Positions 27,411 to 35,026 of a DNA stretch of 64,000 nucleotides are shown in pieces (position 1 is the first letter of the stretch; each line of letters starts with the position of its first letter). The stretch is from Clostridia bacterium. Lineage in GTDB: Bacteria; Bacillota; Clostridia; Oscillospirales; CAG-272. A program made the translations under genes and the position numbers. The DNA lies in NCBI GenBank assembly GCA_017556745.1, contig JAFYMF010000004.1, positions 1-64,000 on the forward strand, given 5' to 3'. Below the pieces are notes generated by a model. That model did not search any database. It saw only the letters and a program-made list of their open reading frames with translations, and had not been told where the DNA came from.

Positions 27411-28401
27411 TTATATCCCCCCTGTCAAAAACTTCTCCGGGCTCAAGGTCCTCAAGTGTGTAATCGGTAAGAGGAGACTTTGATCCAACGGTCTCTCCCG
27501 CCTGATACTCGCCGTAGCACTCGTTCATCTCCTTGATGAACTTACGGTTGAGCAGGTGGAGAGGAATATTCTGGGGACATACTCTTGAGCATTCGCCACA
27601 GTCGGTACAACGGCCGGCTACGTGGAATGCACGGATAATGTGGAACATTTTTTCTTCAAAGCTGTTTGCGGGAGCCTTGTTCTCAACACCGGATTTGGGG
27701 TTATTGAACACGCATACCTCACAGGTACAAGCCGGACAAACGTCGCGGCAAGCGTTACAGCGGATACAGCGGGACAGCTCATTCTGCCAGAAAGCAAAAC
27801 GCTCATCGGGAGTCATCGCCTCTATTTTTGCCACCTCGTCAAAGCGAGCTGAATCAAGGATATCACCCTCATCTCCGAGAAGCTCGTCGTACGCTACGTG
27901 TTTCTTGCTCTTGCAGTTAACACAGCGCTCAGTGAGAACGTCCGCGGTATTGACCGATATGGGAGAATCCTCATATATGCTTGTTACAGAGAGCTTTTCT
28001 CCGCTGCAGTCGATGGATGATATACCGTCGCCACAGATAGCCTTGACTTTGTCGATATCTGCCATTCCCTCACAGGGGATACCGATAGCATATACCTTTT
28101 CACGGTCAAATCTGTGCTCGGTAAGAAGCTGGTTAAAGCTGTATGTGTCGCAAGGCTTGAGGAAAACAAGGATCTTCCCCTCAAGGGTACGGCATTTAGA
28201 AACAAGATACTTAGAGAAGTTTGCGCCGCAGAAATCATTCCAGACAAAGTTACCTGTAAGAGAAGACTCGTCTGAGAATACGGCAGGGGTGATATCATAG
28301 TCGAACTCACCCTGAGCCCAACCGAGAACGTGATTTACAGTACCGTCTCGAAGGAGTGCGGATGCTCTCTCAATAAGTTGTTCTTTAGTTATTTTTTGCA
28401 T
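27403..28401 (-). CDS. flxC: Flx-type Fe-S protein (FlxC-like)
   Basis: A 332-residue protein with an N-terminal FrhB/AsrA-like domain (ILVFLKPCDTYSFNQLL, about 76-92) and CVNCKSKK in the middle. Two Cys-rich ferredoxin motifs follow near the C-terminus: CIRCNACRDVCPACTCEVC (about 210-228) and CTDCGECSRVCP (about 264-275). It overlaps mvhD by 13 bp and the following Fe-S gene by 8 bp. The role as an electron conduit in the NADH-Hdr complex is inferred from the gene set. Which of the two proteins is FlxB and which FlxC remains open. Confidence 0.7.
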   Translation of the reverse strand: MQKITKEQLIERASALLRDGTVNHVLGWAQGEFDYDITPAVFSDESSLTGNFVWNDFCGANFSKYLVSKCRTLEGKILVFLKPCDTYSFNQLLTEHRFDREKVYAIGIPCEGMADIDKVKAICGDGISSIDCSGEKLSVTSIYEDSPISVNTADVLTERCVNCKSKKHVAYDELLGDEGDILDSARFDEVAKIEAMTPDERFAFWQNELSRCIRCNACRDVCPACTCEVCVFNNPKSGVENKAPANSFEEKMFHIIRAFHVAGRCTDCGECSRVCPQNIPLHLLNRKFIKEMNECYGEYQAGETVGSKSPLTDYTLEDLEPGEVFDRGDINA

Positions 28402-28823
28402 CTCAGATCCTCCAGTCTCTTGTTTTCACCAAGTGCGGCTACCTGTGTGACAAAGTCATTCATGGTTGCGGCAAACTTTGCACCTTCAGCGGCAGATACC
28501 CATTCAACACGGGTACGCTCTCTTTCAATACCGAGGAAATCCAGCATAGAGAAGAGCATTGCCATACGGCGGCGGGTAAAGTAGTTTCCTGAGGTGTAGT
28601 GACAGTCACCCGGGTGACATCCGCAAAGGATAACTCCGTCAGCACCGCGCTGAAAAGCACGAAGAATAAACATAGGGTTTACACGGCAGGAGCAAGGAAC
28701 ACGGATGATCTTTACATCCGCCGGATAATTAAGACGGTTGTTTCCTGCCAGGTCTGCTCCGGCATAGGAACACCAGTTACAGCAAAATGCTACGATTAAA
28801 GGCTTATATTCTTTTACTTGCAT
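28389..28823 (-). CDS. flxD: MvhD/FlxD-type electron carrier (hydrogenase delta subunit)
   Basis: A 144-residue 2Fe-2S protein of the MvhD family. It links an electron input module to HdrA. Conserved Cys residues occur in FCCNWCSYAGAD (about 13-24), RVPCSCRVNPMFILRAFQ (about 39-56) and GVILCGCHPGDCHY (about 61-74). The ATG at 28823, which overlaps the hdrA stop by 10 bp and has a GGAGG site, is used instead of an upstream extension inside hdrA. In this operon it should join the FlxABC NADH module to HdrA. Confidence 0.85.
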   Translation of the reverse strand: MQVKEYKPLIVAFCCNWCSYAGADLAGNNRLNYPADVKIIRVPCSCRVNPMFILRAFQRGADGVILCGCHPGDCHYTSGNYFTRRRMAMLFSMLDFLGIERERTRVEWVSAAEGAKFAATMNDFVTQVAALGENKRLEDLRCKK

Positions 28824-30808
28824 ATTGCGTCTACCTCCGCCATGATTTGTTCGTTCATAAAGCCGCGCAGGTCCATAGCTCCGGAGGGGCATGTAACGGT
28901 ACAGCAGCCGCATCCCTGACAAACTGCAGGGTTAACAGATGCAACACGACGAACCCGTGTGGTTCTGTCGGGCATACGGAATTCTTTATTTTCATAGGTA
29001 ATAGCGCCGTAAGGACATACCTTCTCACATGAAGAACATCCGTTACACATAAGCTCGTCTGAACTTGCGACACAGGGGTTACCCTTAAGCTTGTCTTTTG
29101 CGAGAAGACCTATGACCTTGGATGCTGCCGCGCCTGCCTGAGATACAGTTTCGGGAATATCCTTGGGTCCCTGGCAGGTACCGGAAAGGAACACACCGGC
29201 TGTGGGGCTCTCTACGGGACGGAGCTTGGGATGTGCCTCGGTAAAGAAGTCATTGGTGTCCATACTTGCTGTAAGCATAGTTGCAAGAGAACGTGCGGAC
29301 TTGTCAGGCTCAATAGCCGTCGCAAGGACAACAAGATCGGCATCGATATTAAGCTGCTTTCCGTCAAGAAGATCGGATGCACGAACCATCAGCTTCTTAC
29401 CCTCGGGAGTGATCTTGCCTACCATACCCTTTATGTAATGAACGTCATACTCTTCAACCGCGCGGCGGTAGAATTCGTCAAAGTTCTTACCGGGGGTACG
29501 AACATCTATATAGAAAACGTAAACCTCTGTGTCGGGATATTTGTCTCGGGTCAACATTGCATGCTTAGCGGTATACATACAGCAGATCTTGGAGCAGTAC
29601 TCCTTGCCCTTCTCAGCACAGGAGTCACAACGGGAACCAACACACTGTACGAATACGATCTTGTGAGGATGCTCTCCGTCAGAGGGACGAAGGAGCTTAC
29701 CCGCGGTAGGACCTGCGGCATTGGTAAGACGCTCAAACTCAAGAGAGGTAATAACGTCCTTTGACTGGTTGTACGCAAATTCATCGAACTTATCCATGCT
29801 TATGGGATCAAATCCGGTAGCAACTACTATCGCGCCGTATCTCTCGGTAATGAACTCGTCCTTCTGAGTATAGTCGATAGCATTTGCCTTACATACCTTG
29901 GAACAAACACCGCACTTGCCGGTTTTGAGCATGGTACAGTGTGCGGGGTCAATGGTAGCTACCTTAGGAACCGCCTGTGCGAAAGGAATATAGATAGCAC
30001 TGCGGTTGTCCATGCCAAGGTTAAACTCATTGGGAACCTTCTTCTGAGGACACTTTGTAACACAGTCTCCGCAACCGGTACAGATATCCTCGTTTACAAA
30101 ACGGGCATTCTTCTTGATAGTAACGTCAAAGTTACCGATGAAGCCCTTAACATCTGTTACCTCACTGTATGAGAAGATACGTATATTCTCGTGCTGAGCC
30201 ACGTCAACCATCTTGGGAGTTAGGATACATGCGGCACAGTCGAGAGTTGGGAATGTTTTATCAAGCTGAGCCATCTTGCCGCCGATGGTAGGCTTCTTTT
30301 CAACAATGTCAACGGGGAAGCCCGCGTCAGCAATGTCAAGAGCGGTCTGAATACCCGCAATACCGCCGCCGATAACAAGGGCACGCTTGGTAACGGGAGA
30401 CTCACCGGGGGTAAGAGGTGCATTGAGATTCACCTTGGCAACTGCGGCCTTACCGAGGATGATTGCTTTCTCGGTACCAATGGGCATATCCTTATGTACC
30501 CAGGAGCACTGCTCACGGATATTTGCTATCTCAACCATATAGGGGTTGAGACCTGCAACCTGAGCGGTCTTACGGAAGGTAGCCTCATGCATACGGGGGG
30601 AACAGGAGCATATAACGAGTCCTGTGAGGTTATGCTCCTTGACAGAGCTGACGATAAGGTCCTGTCCTGCCTGAGAGCACATATACTGGTAGTCGGTGGA
30701 AAAGACTACACCGGGTTCTTTTTTGAGTGCTTCTGCAACAGCGACAACGTCAACAGTTCCGGCAATGTTACTTCCGCACCAACATACGAAAACACCAATT
30801 CTCTGCAT
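28814..30808 (-). CDS. hdrA: Heterodisulfide reductase subunit A-like bifurcating flavoprotein
   Basis: A 664-residue HdrA. It has the N-terminal thioredoxin-like part with CWCG (about 9-12) and VICSCSPRMHEATF (about 65-78), and the FAD fold ALVIGGGIAGIQTALDIA (about 143-160). The HdrA-specific LDCAACILTPKM (about 189-200) follows, with ferredoxin motifs near 240-260 (CTGCGDCVTKCP), 290-315, 585-600 (CNGCSSCEKVCP) and 630-645 (CQGCGCCTVTCP). HdrA carries the FAD that bifurcates electrons in known complexes. It lies between hdrC and mvhD, as in FlxABCD-HdrABC loci. Confidence 0.92.
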   Translation of the reverse strand: MQRIGVFVCWCGSNIAGTVDVVAVAEALKKEPGVVFSTDYQYMCSQAGQDLIVSSVKEHNLTGLVICSCSPRMHEATFRKTAQVAGLNPYMVEIANIREQCSWVHKDMPIGTEKAIILGKAAVAKVNLNAPLTPGESPVTKRALVIGGGIAGIQTALDIADAGFPVDIVEKKPTIGGKMAQLDKTFPTLDCAACILTPKMVDVAQHENIRIFSYSEVTDVKGFIGNFDVTIKKNARFVNEDICTGCGDCVTKCPQKKVPNEFNLGMDNRSAIYIPFAQAVPKVATIDPAHCTMLKTGKCGVCSKVCKANAIDYTQKDEFITERYGAIVVATGFDPISMDKFDEFAYNQSKDVITSLEFERLTNAAGPTAGKLLRPSDGEHPHKIVFVQCVGSRCDSCAEKGKEYCSKICCMYTAKHAMLTRDKYPDTEVYVFYIDVRTPGKNFDEFYRRAVEEYDVHYIKGMVGKITPEGKKLMVRASDLLDGKQLNIDADLVVLATAIEPDKSARSLATMLTASMDTNDFFTEAHPKLRPVESPTAGVFLSGTCQGPKDIPETVSQAGAAASKVIGLLAKDKLKGNPCVASSDELMCNGCSSCEKVCPYGAITYENKEFRMPDRTTRVRRVASVNPAVCQGCGCCTVTCPSGAMDLRGFMNEQIMAEVDAICK

Positions 30809-30823
30809 TATGTCTCTTCCTCC

Positions 30824-31210
30824 TTACTTTGTGTATTTTCTGAACGCGCTGACGAGAGCCTGCTGAGGAATCTCATCGTCAAGCATTGCGGGAATATCGT
30901 TCGGTGTAAGACGGTTAGCACCCTGACGTCGGATAGCGGTCAGACGAACTGCCTCGATCAGCTTGGCCGGTTCAACGCCGCGGGGGCATCTCTCCACACA
31001 GGCAAAGCAGGTAAGACATCTGTAAAGAGAGTCGGACTCGAGCAGAGGCTCGATATCACCGCTTTCAACCATGCTTACAAACTGGTGAGGATGATATTCC
31101 ATTTCGTCGTAAGCGGGACAAGTGCCGGAGCACTTTCCGCAACGCATACATTTCTTTGGATTAACACCGCTCATGCGGATAATGTCTTCTCGGAGATACT
31201 TTTTATTCAT
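30824..31210 (-). CDS. hdrC: Heterodisulfide reductase subunit C-like Fe-S protein
   Basis: A 128-residue ferredoxin with two 4Fe-4S motifs, CMRCGKCSGTCPAYDEME (about 21-38) and CLTCFACVERCPRG (about 65-78), typical of HdrC. It passes electrons from HdrA to HdrB. The start has a GGAGG site and overlaps the hdrB stop by 8 bp. Confidence 0.9.
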   Translation of the reverse strand: MNKKYLREDIIRMSGVNPKKCMRCGKCSGTCPAYDEMEYHPHQFVSMVESGDIEPLLESDSLYRCLTCFACVERCPRGVEPAKLIEAVRLTAIRRQGANRLTPNDIPAMLDDEIPQQALVSAFRKYTK

Positions 31211-31994
31211 TTGTATCCTCCTTTACACCCAGAGCCTCGGCAAGAAGCTCGGTGAAGTATACCACAGGGACATCAGCACCGTTTTTCATAAGATTATATT
31301 TGCAAAGAGGGCAAGCGGTGATTATCATATCAGCTCCCTGCGCCTTTGCATTTCGGATAACGTCCCCGCTCTTCTTTTTCGCAAGCTCGGGGCTCTCCAT
31401 TACAACGTATCCGCCACAGCACTCATTGCGATTGCCGTAGATTACAGGTTCAGCACCCATAGCGCGGATCATGTCTTCCATAATTGTGGGATTCTCGGGG
31501 TCATCCATCTTCATAACAGATCCGGGTCTGAGAAGAAGGCACCCATAATAAGCGGCGATCTTCTTACCGCTGAGAGGCTTAACTACCTTCTCGCGAAGAG
31601 CATCAAAACCTACGATGTCACGAAGCATCTCAAGATAATGGTAAACGGTGGTGCTTCCGTCATATCCACCCTCTGATGCCATATATCTGTTTACCTTACT
31701 GCTGAACTCAGCGTCGTTTTGCATCGCGTTGTTTGTCTGCTTTACTACATTGTGACAGGCGGAGCATACCGTTATAAGATCCTGCTCCTTGTCCTTTGCG
31801 GCTTTAAGTATTCTTACTGAGGAAAGCTTTGTGGCGATCTCGTCACGTGCGGTAGTGAATACACCACCGCAGCACTGCCAGTTTTCGATCTCCTCCAGAG
31901 AAATACCCAGAGCCTCAGCGGAACGGATCGCATACCTGTCAAGATCCTTTGCCTTGTTTTTCAAGGTACAACCGGGGAAATAACTAAATTTCAT
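31203..31994 (-). CDS. hdrB: Heterodisulfide reductase subunit B-like CCG-domain protein
   Basis: A 263-residue protein with two intact CCG (Cys-rich) domains that bind the non-cubane 4Fe-4S clusters of HdrB: the first with PGC (about 7-9), CCGG (about 41-44) and CSAC (about 81-84); the second with YGC, ECCGGY and CPLC (about 230). The ATG at 31994 has a GGAG site and is preferred over a TTG 12 bp upstream. In HdrABC it reduces a disulfide; here the natural partner may be a thiol or disulfide, or the fumarate reductase subunits encoded downstream. Confidence 0.9.
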   Translation of the reverse strand: MKFSYFPGCTLKNKAKDLDRYAIRSAEALGISLEEIENWQCCGGVFTTARDEIATKLSSVRILKAAKDKEQDLITVCSACHNVVKQTNNAMQNDAEFSSKVNRYMASEGGYDGSTTVYHYLEMLRDIVGFDALREKVVKPLSGKKIAAYYGCLLLRPGSVMKMDDPENPTIMEDMIRAMGAEPVIYGNRNECCGGYVVMESPELAKKKSGDVIRNAKAQGADMIITACPLCKYNLMKNGADVPVVYFTELLAEALGVKEDTNE

Positions 31995-32064
31995 AATAAT
32001 CTCCAATCAGCCTTTCGGCTGTACAATATTTTAACGGAAAATATCTATTATAGGTTACTACCGA

Positions 32065-33441
32065 TCAGACCATCTCTTCCGGATGGAATACTTCGTCGAA
32101 TTTTTCGGCGGTGAGGAAACCAAGCTCAACACAAGCTTCTTTGAGCGAGATGTTGTCCTTATATGCCTTCTTTGCGGTCTTTGCTGCGTTCTCATATCCG
32201 ATATAGGGATTGAGAGCGGTAACGAGCATAAGAGAGTTGTGAAGGTTATGATGCATCTTCTCTTTGTTTGCGGTAATTCCTACAGCGCAGTTCTTGTTGA
32301 ATGATACGATCGCTTCAGAGAGAAGTCTTGATGACTGAAGGAAATTGTAGATGCACACAGGCATAAATACGTTAAGCTCAAAGTTACCCTGAGATGCTGC
32401 CATGCCTACTGCAACATCATTACCCATTACCTGAACAGCAACCATGGTTACTGCCTCACACTGAGTGGGGTTTACCTTACCGGGCATAATGGAAGAGCCG
32501 GGCTCGTTCTCGGGGATAAAGATCTCGCCGAGACCGTCGCGGGGACCGGAAGCAAGCCAACGTATATCGTTTGCTATTTTCATCATGTCACACGCCAGTG
32601 CCTTGATCGCGCCGTGCGCAAACACAAGCTCATCCTTTGAGGTGAGTGCATGAAACTTGTTTTCTGCGGTAATAAAGGGCTTGCCGGTGAGCTCTGCAAC
32701 AGTACTTGCCACCTTCTCGGAGAAGCCTGCGGGAGCGTTAAGACCGGTACCTACAGCGGTACCGCCGAGAGCAAGCTCGTAAAGAGGAGCTATGGAACGG
32801 CGGATAAGCTCAATATCTTTCTCAAGGCTGCTTCTCCAGCCGCTGATCTCCTGGCTGAACTTAATGGGGGTTGCATCCTGAAGGTGAGTTCTTCCGCTCT
32901 TAACAATACCCTCGTTCTCAGCCTCAAGACGCTTGAAGGTAGCGATGAGCTCCTCTGTGGCGGGAATAAGCTTCTTCTCAAGAGAGAGAACAGCCGCAAT
33001 ATGCATAGCGGTGGGGAATGTGTCGTTTGAAGACTGGCTCATATTGATATCGTCGTTGGGATGAAGGAGCTTCTTGTCTGCGATCTCGTTGCCGCGGTTT
33101 GCAATAACCTCGTTTGCGTTCATGTTAGACTGAGTACCTGAACCGGTCTGCCATACAACGAGAGGGAAGTGGTCATTAAGCTGTCCTGCAATGACCTCGT
33201 CACAAGCTTGGCTGATAGCAGAAAGCTTCTCGTCGGTCATCTTCTCGGGCTTGAGAGAATTATTTGCTATTGCGGCGGCCTTCTTGAGAATGCCGAATGC
33301 GTGTGTGATCTCACGGGGCATGATCTCGATGCCCTCACCGATTTTGAAATTCTGATGGCTTCGCTCGGTCTGTGCCGCCCAGTACTTGTCAGCGGGAACC
33401 TGTACTTCGCCCATTGAGTCATGTTCAATACGATAGTTCAT
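32065..33441 (-). CDS. fumC: Class II fumarate hydratase
   Basis: A 458-residue fumarase of the fumarase/aspartase superfamily, full length. It interconverts malate and fumarate in the cytoplasm. It has TGSGTQSNMNANEV (about 100), the GRTHLQDATPI segment (about 184) and the superfamily signature GSSIMPGKVNPTQCE (about 316). First gene of the operon, 70 bp before hdrB, so it would feed fumarate to the reductase encoded downstream. Fumarase is favoured over aspartase because the gene sits with fumarate reductase, but motifs alone cannot exclude a relaxed enzyme. Confidence 0.93.
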   Translation of the reverse strand: MNYRIEHDSMGEVQVPADKYWAAQTERSHQNFKIGEGIEIMPREITHAFGILKKAAAIANNSLKPEKMTDEKLSAISQACDEVIAGQLNDHFPLVVWQTGSGTQSNMNANEVIANRGNEIADKKLLHPNDDINMSQSSNDTFPTAMHIAAVLSLEKKLIPATEELIATFKRLEAENEGIVKSGRTHLQDATPIKFSQEISGWRSSLEKDIELIRRSIAPLYELALGGTAVGTGLNAPAGFSEKVASTVAELTGKPFITAENKFHALTSKDELVFAHGAIKALACDMMKIANDIRWLASGPRDGLGEIFIPENEPGSSIMPGKVNPTQCEAVTMVAVQVMGNDVAVGMAASQGNFELNVFMPVCIYNFLQSSRLLSEAIVSFNKNCAVGITANKEKMHHNLHNSLMLVTALNPYIGYENAAKTAKKAYKDNISLKEACVELGFLTAEKFDEVFHPEEMV

Positions 33442-33599
33442 AGCATATACCTCTGATAGAATATTAATGTTATGTGTAATTAAATTCAGTATTTGTTACG
33501 GAGTCCGGATAGACCCGATGGAGTTTTTTATCCGAGATTGGGTGGTCGGGTGGAACACTCGTCTTTTTGTCGAATAAAAACTTTTCCCCACATTATAAT

Positions 33600-33628
33600 A
33601 TTATACTCTAATATAATCAAATTTTCAA
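33600..33628 (-). promoter_or_regulatory. Promoter for the fumC-hdr-flx-frd operon
   Basis: On the minus strand, TTGAAA (33623-33628) and TATAAT (33600-33605) are 17 bp apart. It gives a leader of about 150 nt before fumC, which contains complementary CGGATA and TATCCG segments (about 33490-33530) that could form a stem-loop. Nothing else clear is seen in the 33442-33751 gap. Confidence 0.65.
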
Positions 33629-33751
33629 TATTTTAGCGACTATTGTTTATAATTTAACGATTTTTCTGTATTTTACCATTTATAGTGGACGAGAAATAGT
33701 GAAAAGGTATATTTTTTGTAATAAATAATACTTTTTAGGATAAAATGCCAC

Positions 33752-34024
33752 ATGAAAAATGGTTCTGTTCAGATTGGTTTCGCAGATCCATATAGGGTTC
33801 ACAATCAATCAGAATATACCGGCGAGGTCAAAGACATTATTTACTTATGGACATGGGATAATATCGATGAAACTACACATCAATTGGTTGGGAATGGAGA
33901 TGACAAATACAGCCAAACATATATTCCTGTTAAGATCGAGTATATTACTCAAATAGATGCCATTGTTTTTTCTAATCCTCGTTGGGGTGGGTTGCTAACT
34001 AATAAGTTCTATATTGACAAATGA
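33752..34024 (+). CDS. Small hypothetical protein at the island edge
   Basis: A 90-codon frame starting with ATG and rich in aromatic residues (IIYLWTWDNIDETTH, VFSNPRWGGLLTNKFYIDK), ending in a terminator-like hairpin. The upstream AGGATAA is a weak ribosome site. No signal peptide or membrane segment is seen and I do not recognise the family. It could be a real small gene or the 3' remnant of a larger one, since the region is AT-richer than its left neighbours. Confidence 0.4.
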   Translation: MKNGSVQIGFADPYRVHNQSEYTGEVKDIIYLWTWDNIDETTHQLVGNGDDKYSQTYIPVKIEYITQIDAIVFSNPRWGGLLTNKFYIDK

Positions 34025-34035
34025 CAAAATAACCT

Positions 34036-34068
34036 TGTAGGCTGGGCACGCGATGTCCAGCCTATTTT
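34036..34068 (+). terminator. Terminator-like hairpin after the 90-codon frame
   Basis: TAGGCTGGGC/GTCCAGCCTA stem (one G-U pair, 7-base loop), then TTTTCG. Confidence 0.7.
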
Positions 34069-34213
34069 CGCGTTTTCAAGTGGTCAAAATGACCACTTGA
34101 TTCTCAATCACCTTATCATAGAGTGATTTTTGTTTTGCGAAAATTATATGTTTAAAATATTCTCGAACATATCGAAAAACAACCGATAATCGAGAGTAAT
34201 ATAAACACTCGTT

Positions 34214-34246
34214 TTGGTGGTGGTCGCTGCGACCACCACCATTTTT
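34214..34246. repeat. Perfect GC-rich hairpin in the gene-free tract
   Basis: GGTGGTGGTC-GCTGC-GACCACCACC, a perfect 10-bp stem with a T-run after it (ATTTTTACC). A related but imperfect stem (GGGCTGGGTC, GCGGA loop, GACCCACCC) lies at 34509-34532. Confidence 0.7.
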
Positions 34247-34251
34247 ACCTT

Positions 34252-34644
34252 TCGGAACAATGCTTCGGAACAATATCAAAAAAATACCGACATTATTCCG
34301 AAACTTTTCGATATTGTTCCGAAAGTGAATATTCGCTTTATTCGCTCTGTTTTAGACACACATTTCAACTTCTAATCTCAAAACACAATCAAAATTCGCT
34401 GAAAATTCGCTTTTTCACTCTACGAAAGCGAATTTTTATTTTCAAGTTATCAAAAGGATAACTTGATTTCAAGTGCTCATTTTGCGCACTTGATCGCTAA
34501 AGTGGAGTGGGCTGGGTCGCGGAGACCCACCCCAAAATCAATGGGTCAAAATGACCACTTGATTTTCTATCGGAACAATACCGAAAAAGTCGGTGGTATT
34601 GTTCCGAATATAGTTCCGCATATTGTTCCGAATATAGTTCCGAT
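34252..34644. repeat. Repeated CGGAACAAT / ATTGTTCCG motif
   Basis: The 6-mer GTTCCG or its complement CGGAAC occurs about nine times. It forms a 14-bp perfect inverted repeat (34264-34277 with 34310-34323), a second inverted repeat (34569-34582 with 34595-34607) and a 24-bp tandem direct repeat (34597-34620 and 34621-34644, differing only at the last base). It is interspersed with the 25-bp palindromes. Confidence 0.7.
34402..34437. repeat. AAAATTCGCTTT inverted repeat
   Basis: A perfect 12-bp stem with an 11-base loop followed by a T-rich stretch. It may serve as a terminator. Confidence 0.6.
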
Positions 34645-34779
34645 AGCATTTTCCCATCCACATAAACTTGTAAATTTTTTATCGCTTTTCTGCACTATTC
34701 CGCAATAACACTTGTTTTTTTGTCAAATTTTGTGCTATAATGAAAATGTATTATTATATCTATCAGGAGAGTCATAAAA

Positions 34780-34977
34780 ATGCAAGAAATGAATCAGATC
34801 CCTGAACGTTGGTATTCTACCAAAGAAATGTGTGCCTATCTTGGCGTGACACGCGACACCCTGCTTGCTTGGATAAACGATAAAGGTATGCCCGCCCACA
34901 AGGTCGGTCGCGGCTGGAAGTATAAACCCAGCGAGGTCGATGAGTGGATAAAGAGTGGTAAAGCAGCGGATAATTAA
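34780..34977 (+). CDS. Excisionase-family HTH DNA-binding protein
   Basis: A 65-residue protein of the HTH_17/Xis type: WYSTKEMCAYLGVTRDTLLAWINDKGMPAHKVGRGWKYKPSEVDEWIKSGKAA. Such proteins bind DNA through a winged-helix MerR-like motif and act as excisionases or as small regulators of defence operons. A CAGGAGAG site precedes the ATG, and a TATAAT at about 34735 could serve as its -10 element. It is the first gene of the island run and lies directly after the palindrome tract, which is a possible binding region. Confidence 0.85.
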   Translation: MQEMNQIPERWYSTKEMCAYLGVTRDTLLAWINDKGMPAHKVGRGWKYKPSEVDEWIKSGKAADN

Positions 34978-35026
34978 AGTATTGTTAGAAAAATACTTGT
35001 TTGTAATCAGTAAGGAGCGTGATTGA

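Larger units (their letters stand above)
34076..34562. repeat. Four 25-bp palindromic elements with TCAAGT/ACTTGA ends
   Basis: Copies at 34076-34100, 34442-34466, 34469-34493 and 34538-34562 are each exactly 25 bp: an 11-bp left arm, a 3-bp centre (AAA or TTT) and an 11-bp right arm. The outer TCAAGT/ACTTGA is conserved in three copies, while the inner arm changes on both sides together (GGTCA/TGACC; TATC/GATA; GC/GC). The fourth copy has a degenerate left arm (TCAATGGGTCA). The two middle copies are only 2 bp apart. They lie in a 755-bp gene-free tract (34025-34779) before the island operon. Confidence 0.75.

Noticed and set aside
33530..33572. GGGTGGAACACTCG followed by T-run on the + strand, reminiscent of a T-box antiterminator
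   Set aside because: No Stem I sequence lies upstream, the box differs from GGGTGGNACCGCG, and the strand does not lead to a fitting gene.
34025..34779. CRISPR array
   Set aside because: The repeats are palindromes of different classes at irregular distances, without unique spacers of equal length and with no cas genes.
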